From the NCBI GenBank assembly GCA_023258655.1, contig JALQWO010000107.1, positions 1 to 5,701 of the forward strand: DNA of 5,701 nt, written 5' to 3'. Positions 5,396 to 5,701 of the stretch are shown one piece after another. Position numbers and translations under genes: made by a program. This DNA is from Bacteroidia bacterium (GTDB taxonomy: Bacteria; Bacteroidota; Bacteroidia; NS11-12g; UBA955). The notes under the pieces were generated by a model that was given only the letters and a program-made list of their open reading frames with translations, had not been told where the DNA came from and did not search any database. The first letter of the stretch is position 1, and each line of letters opens with the position of its first letter.

Positions 5396-5701
5396 ATGAA
5401 AAAACTACTCCAATTCACGGCCGCCTTGGCTTTGACCCTGATGACGGCTTGCGGTGGCGGCGGCAATAAAACTACCTATGCGTTGAAAGATGTGGAATTC
5501 ACCCTTTCAGGTCCCCTGTATGAAGGGCCCAACCCCGCCCAATATACCGTGGCGGTGGATTTGAAAACGTTGCTGGGCGACAACTATGCTGAGGGGGTAA
5601 AAATCAGTCACGCTGTGTTGAAATCGGCCCACATCCGTGCCGTTGATTCTGCCAATTTTGATGGGGTGAATAGTTTTGTCATGAGTTTGGCAGGCGATAA
5701 C
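5396..5701 (+). CDS. Predicted lipoprotein of unknown function, 3'-truncated
   Basis: An open frame from the ATG at 5396 continues to the last base (102 codons, no stop), so the gene runs off the window. Seen: a classic lipoprotein signal peptide with two N-terminal lysines, a hydrophobic core (LLQFTAALALTL) and the lipobox-like LMTAC. Cys19 is the predicted lipidated residue, followed by four glycines and an N-K-T-T linker. The -3 position is Met rather than Leu, a mild departure from the usual lipobox. The mature part begins with strand-like segments (YALKDVEFTLSGPLYEG, then QYTVAVDLKTLLG), suggesting a beta-rich periplasmic or surface domain. I do not recognise the family. It is divergent from crtD, which gives no strong hint to function. 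Only the signal peptide and lipid anchor can be claimed. Confidence 0.8.
   Translation, partial: MKKLLQFTAALALTLMTACGGGGNKTTYALKDVEFTLSGPLYEGPNPAQYTVAVDLKTLLGDNYAEGVKISHAVLKSAHIRAVDSANFDGVNSFVMSLAGDN

Noticed and set aside
1..5701. CRISPR arrays, insertion sequences, tRNA genes or riboswitches
   Set aside because: No regularly spaced direct repeats, transposase motifs, terminal inverted repeats, tRNA-like T-loop sequences or long structured leaders were seen on either strand.

Overview
This window comes from a member of the Bacteroidota. Four things point there: the upstream gene ends in a type-B sorting domain of the type IX secretion system (T9SS), a system largely confined to this phylum; the hipBA promoter matches the TTG / TAnnTTTG form of the phylum; start codons lack clear Shine-Dalgarno sequences; and the carotenoid desaturase is of the CrtD-like kind common in Bacteroidota. 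No ribosomal or other marker fixes the genus.

Layout, left to right. (1) The last 61 codons of a secreted protein with a gliding-motility-associated C-terminal domain, followed by a strong intrinsic terminator with a perfect 15-bp stem. (2) A complete mnmE (trmE), the tRNA wobble-uridine modification GTPase, on the + strand. (3) A type II toxin-antitoxin operon, hipB-hipA, on the + strand. The two genes overlap by four bases (ATGA). A promoter region in front of hipB carries two copies of TTGTC-N8-GACAA exactly 30 bp apart, which I read as HipB operators. (4) Converging on hipA from the - strand, a two-gene unit: a CrtI/CrtD-family carotenoid desaturase followed 35 bp later by a small DCC-family (DUF393) thiol-disulfide oxidoreductase-like protein. 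(5) A 133-bp divergent intergenic region, then the start of a + strand lipoprotein gene that runs off the window.

The most informative part is the hipBA locus. Its protein-coding sequence looks clearly more A/T-rich than mnmE, which suggests separate acquisition. Its control region has the architecture of the E. coli hipBA operators (inverted pentamers around an 8-bp spacer) but with a different pentamer. One operator covers the -33 element; the other covers the -7 element and the likely transcription start. HipA keeps every expected kinase residue, so the toxin looks intact.

The other genes look like ordinary housekeeping or pigment genes. There are no tRNA or rRNA genes, CRISPR arrays or insertion sequences. 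No stretch of more than 300 bases lacks a gene. I did not find a wholly undescribed system; the operator arrangement is the best candidate for follow-up.
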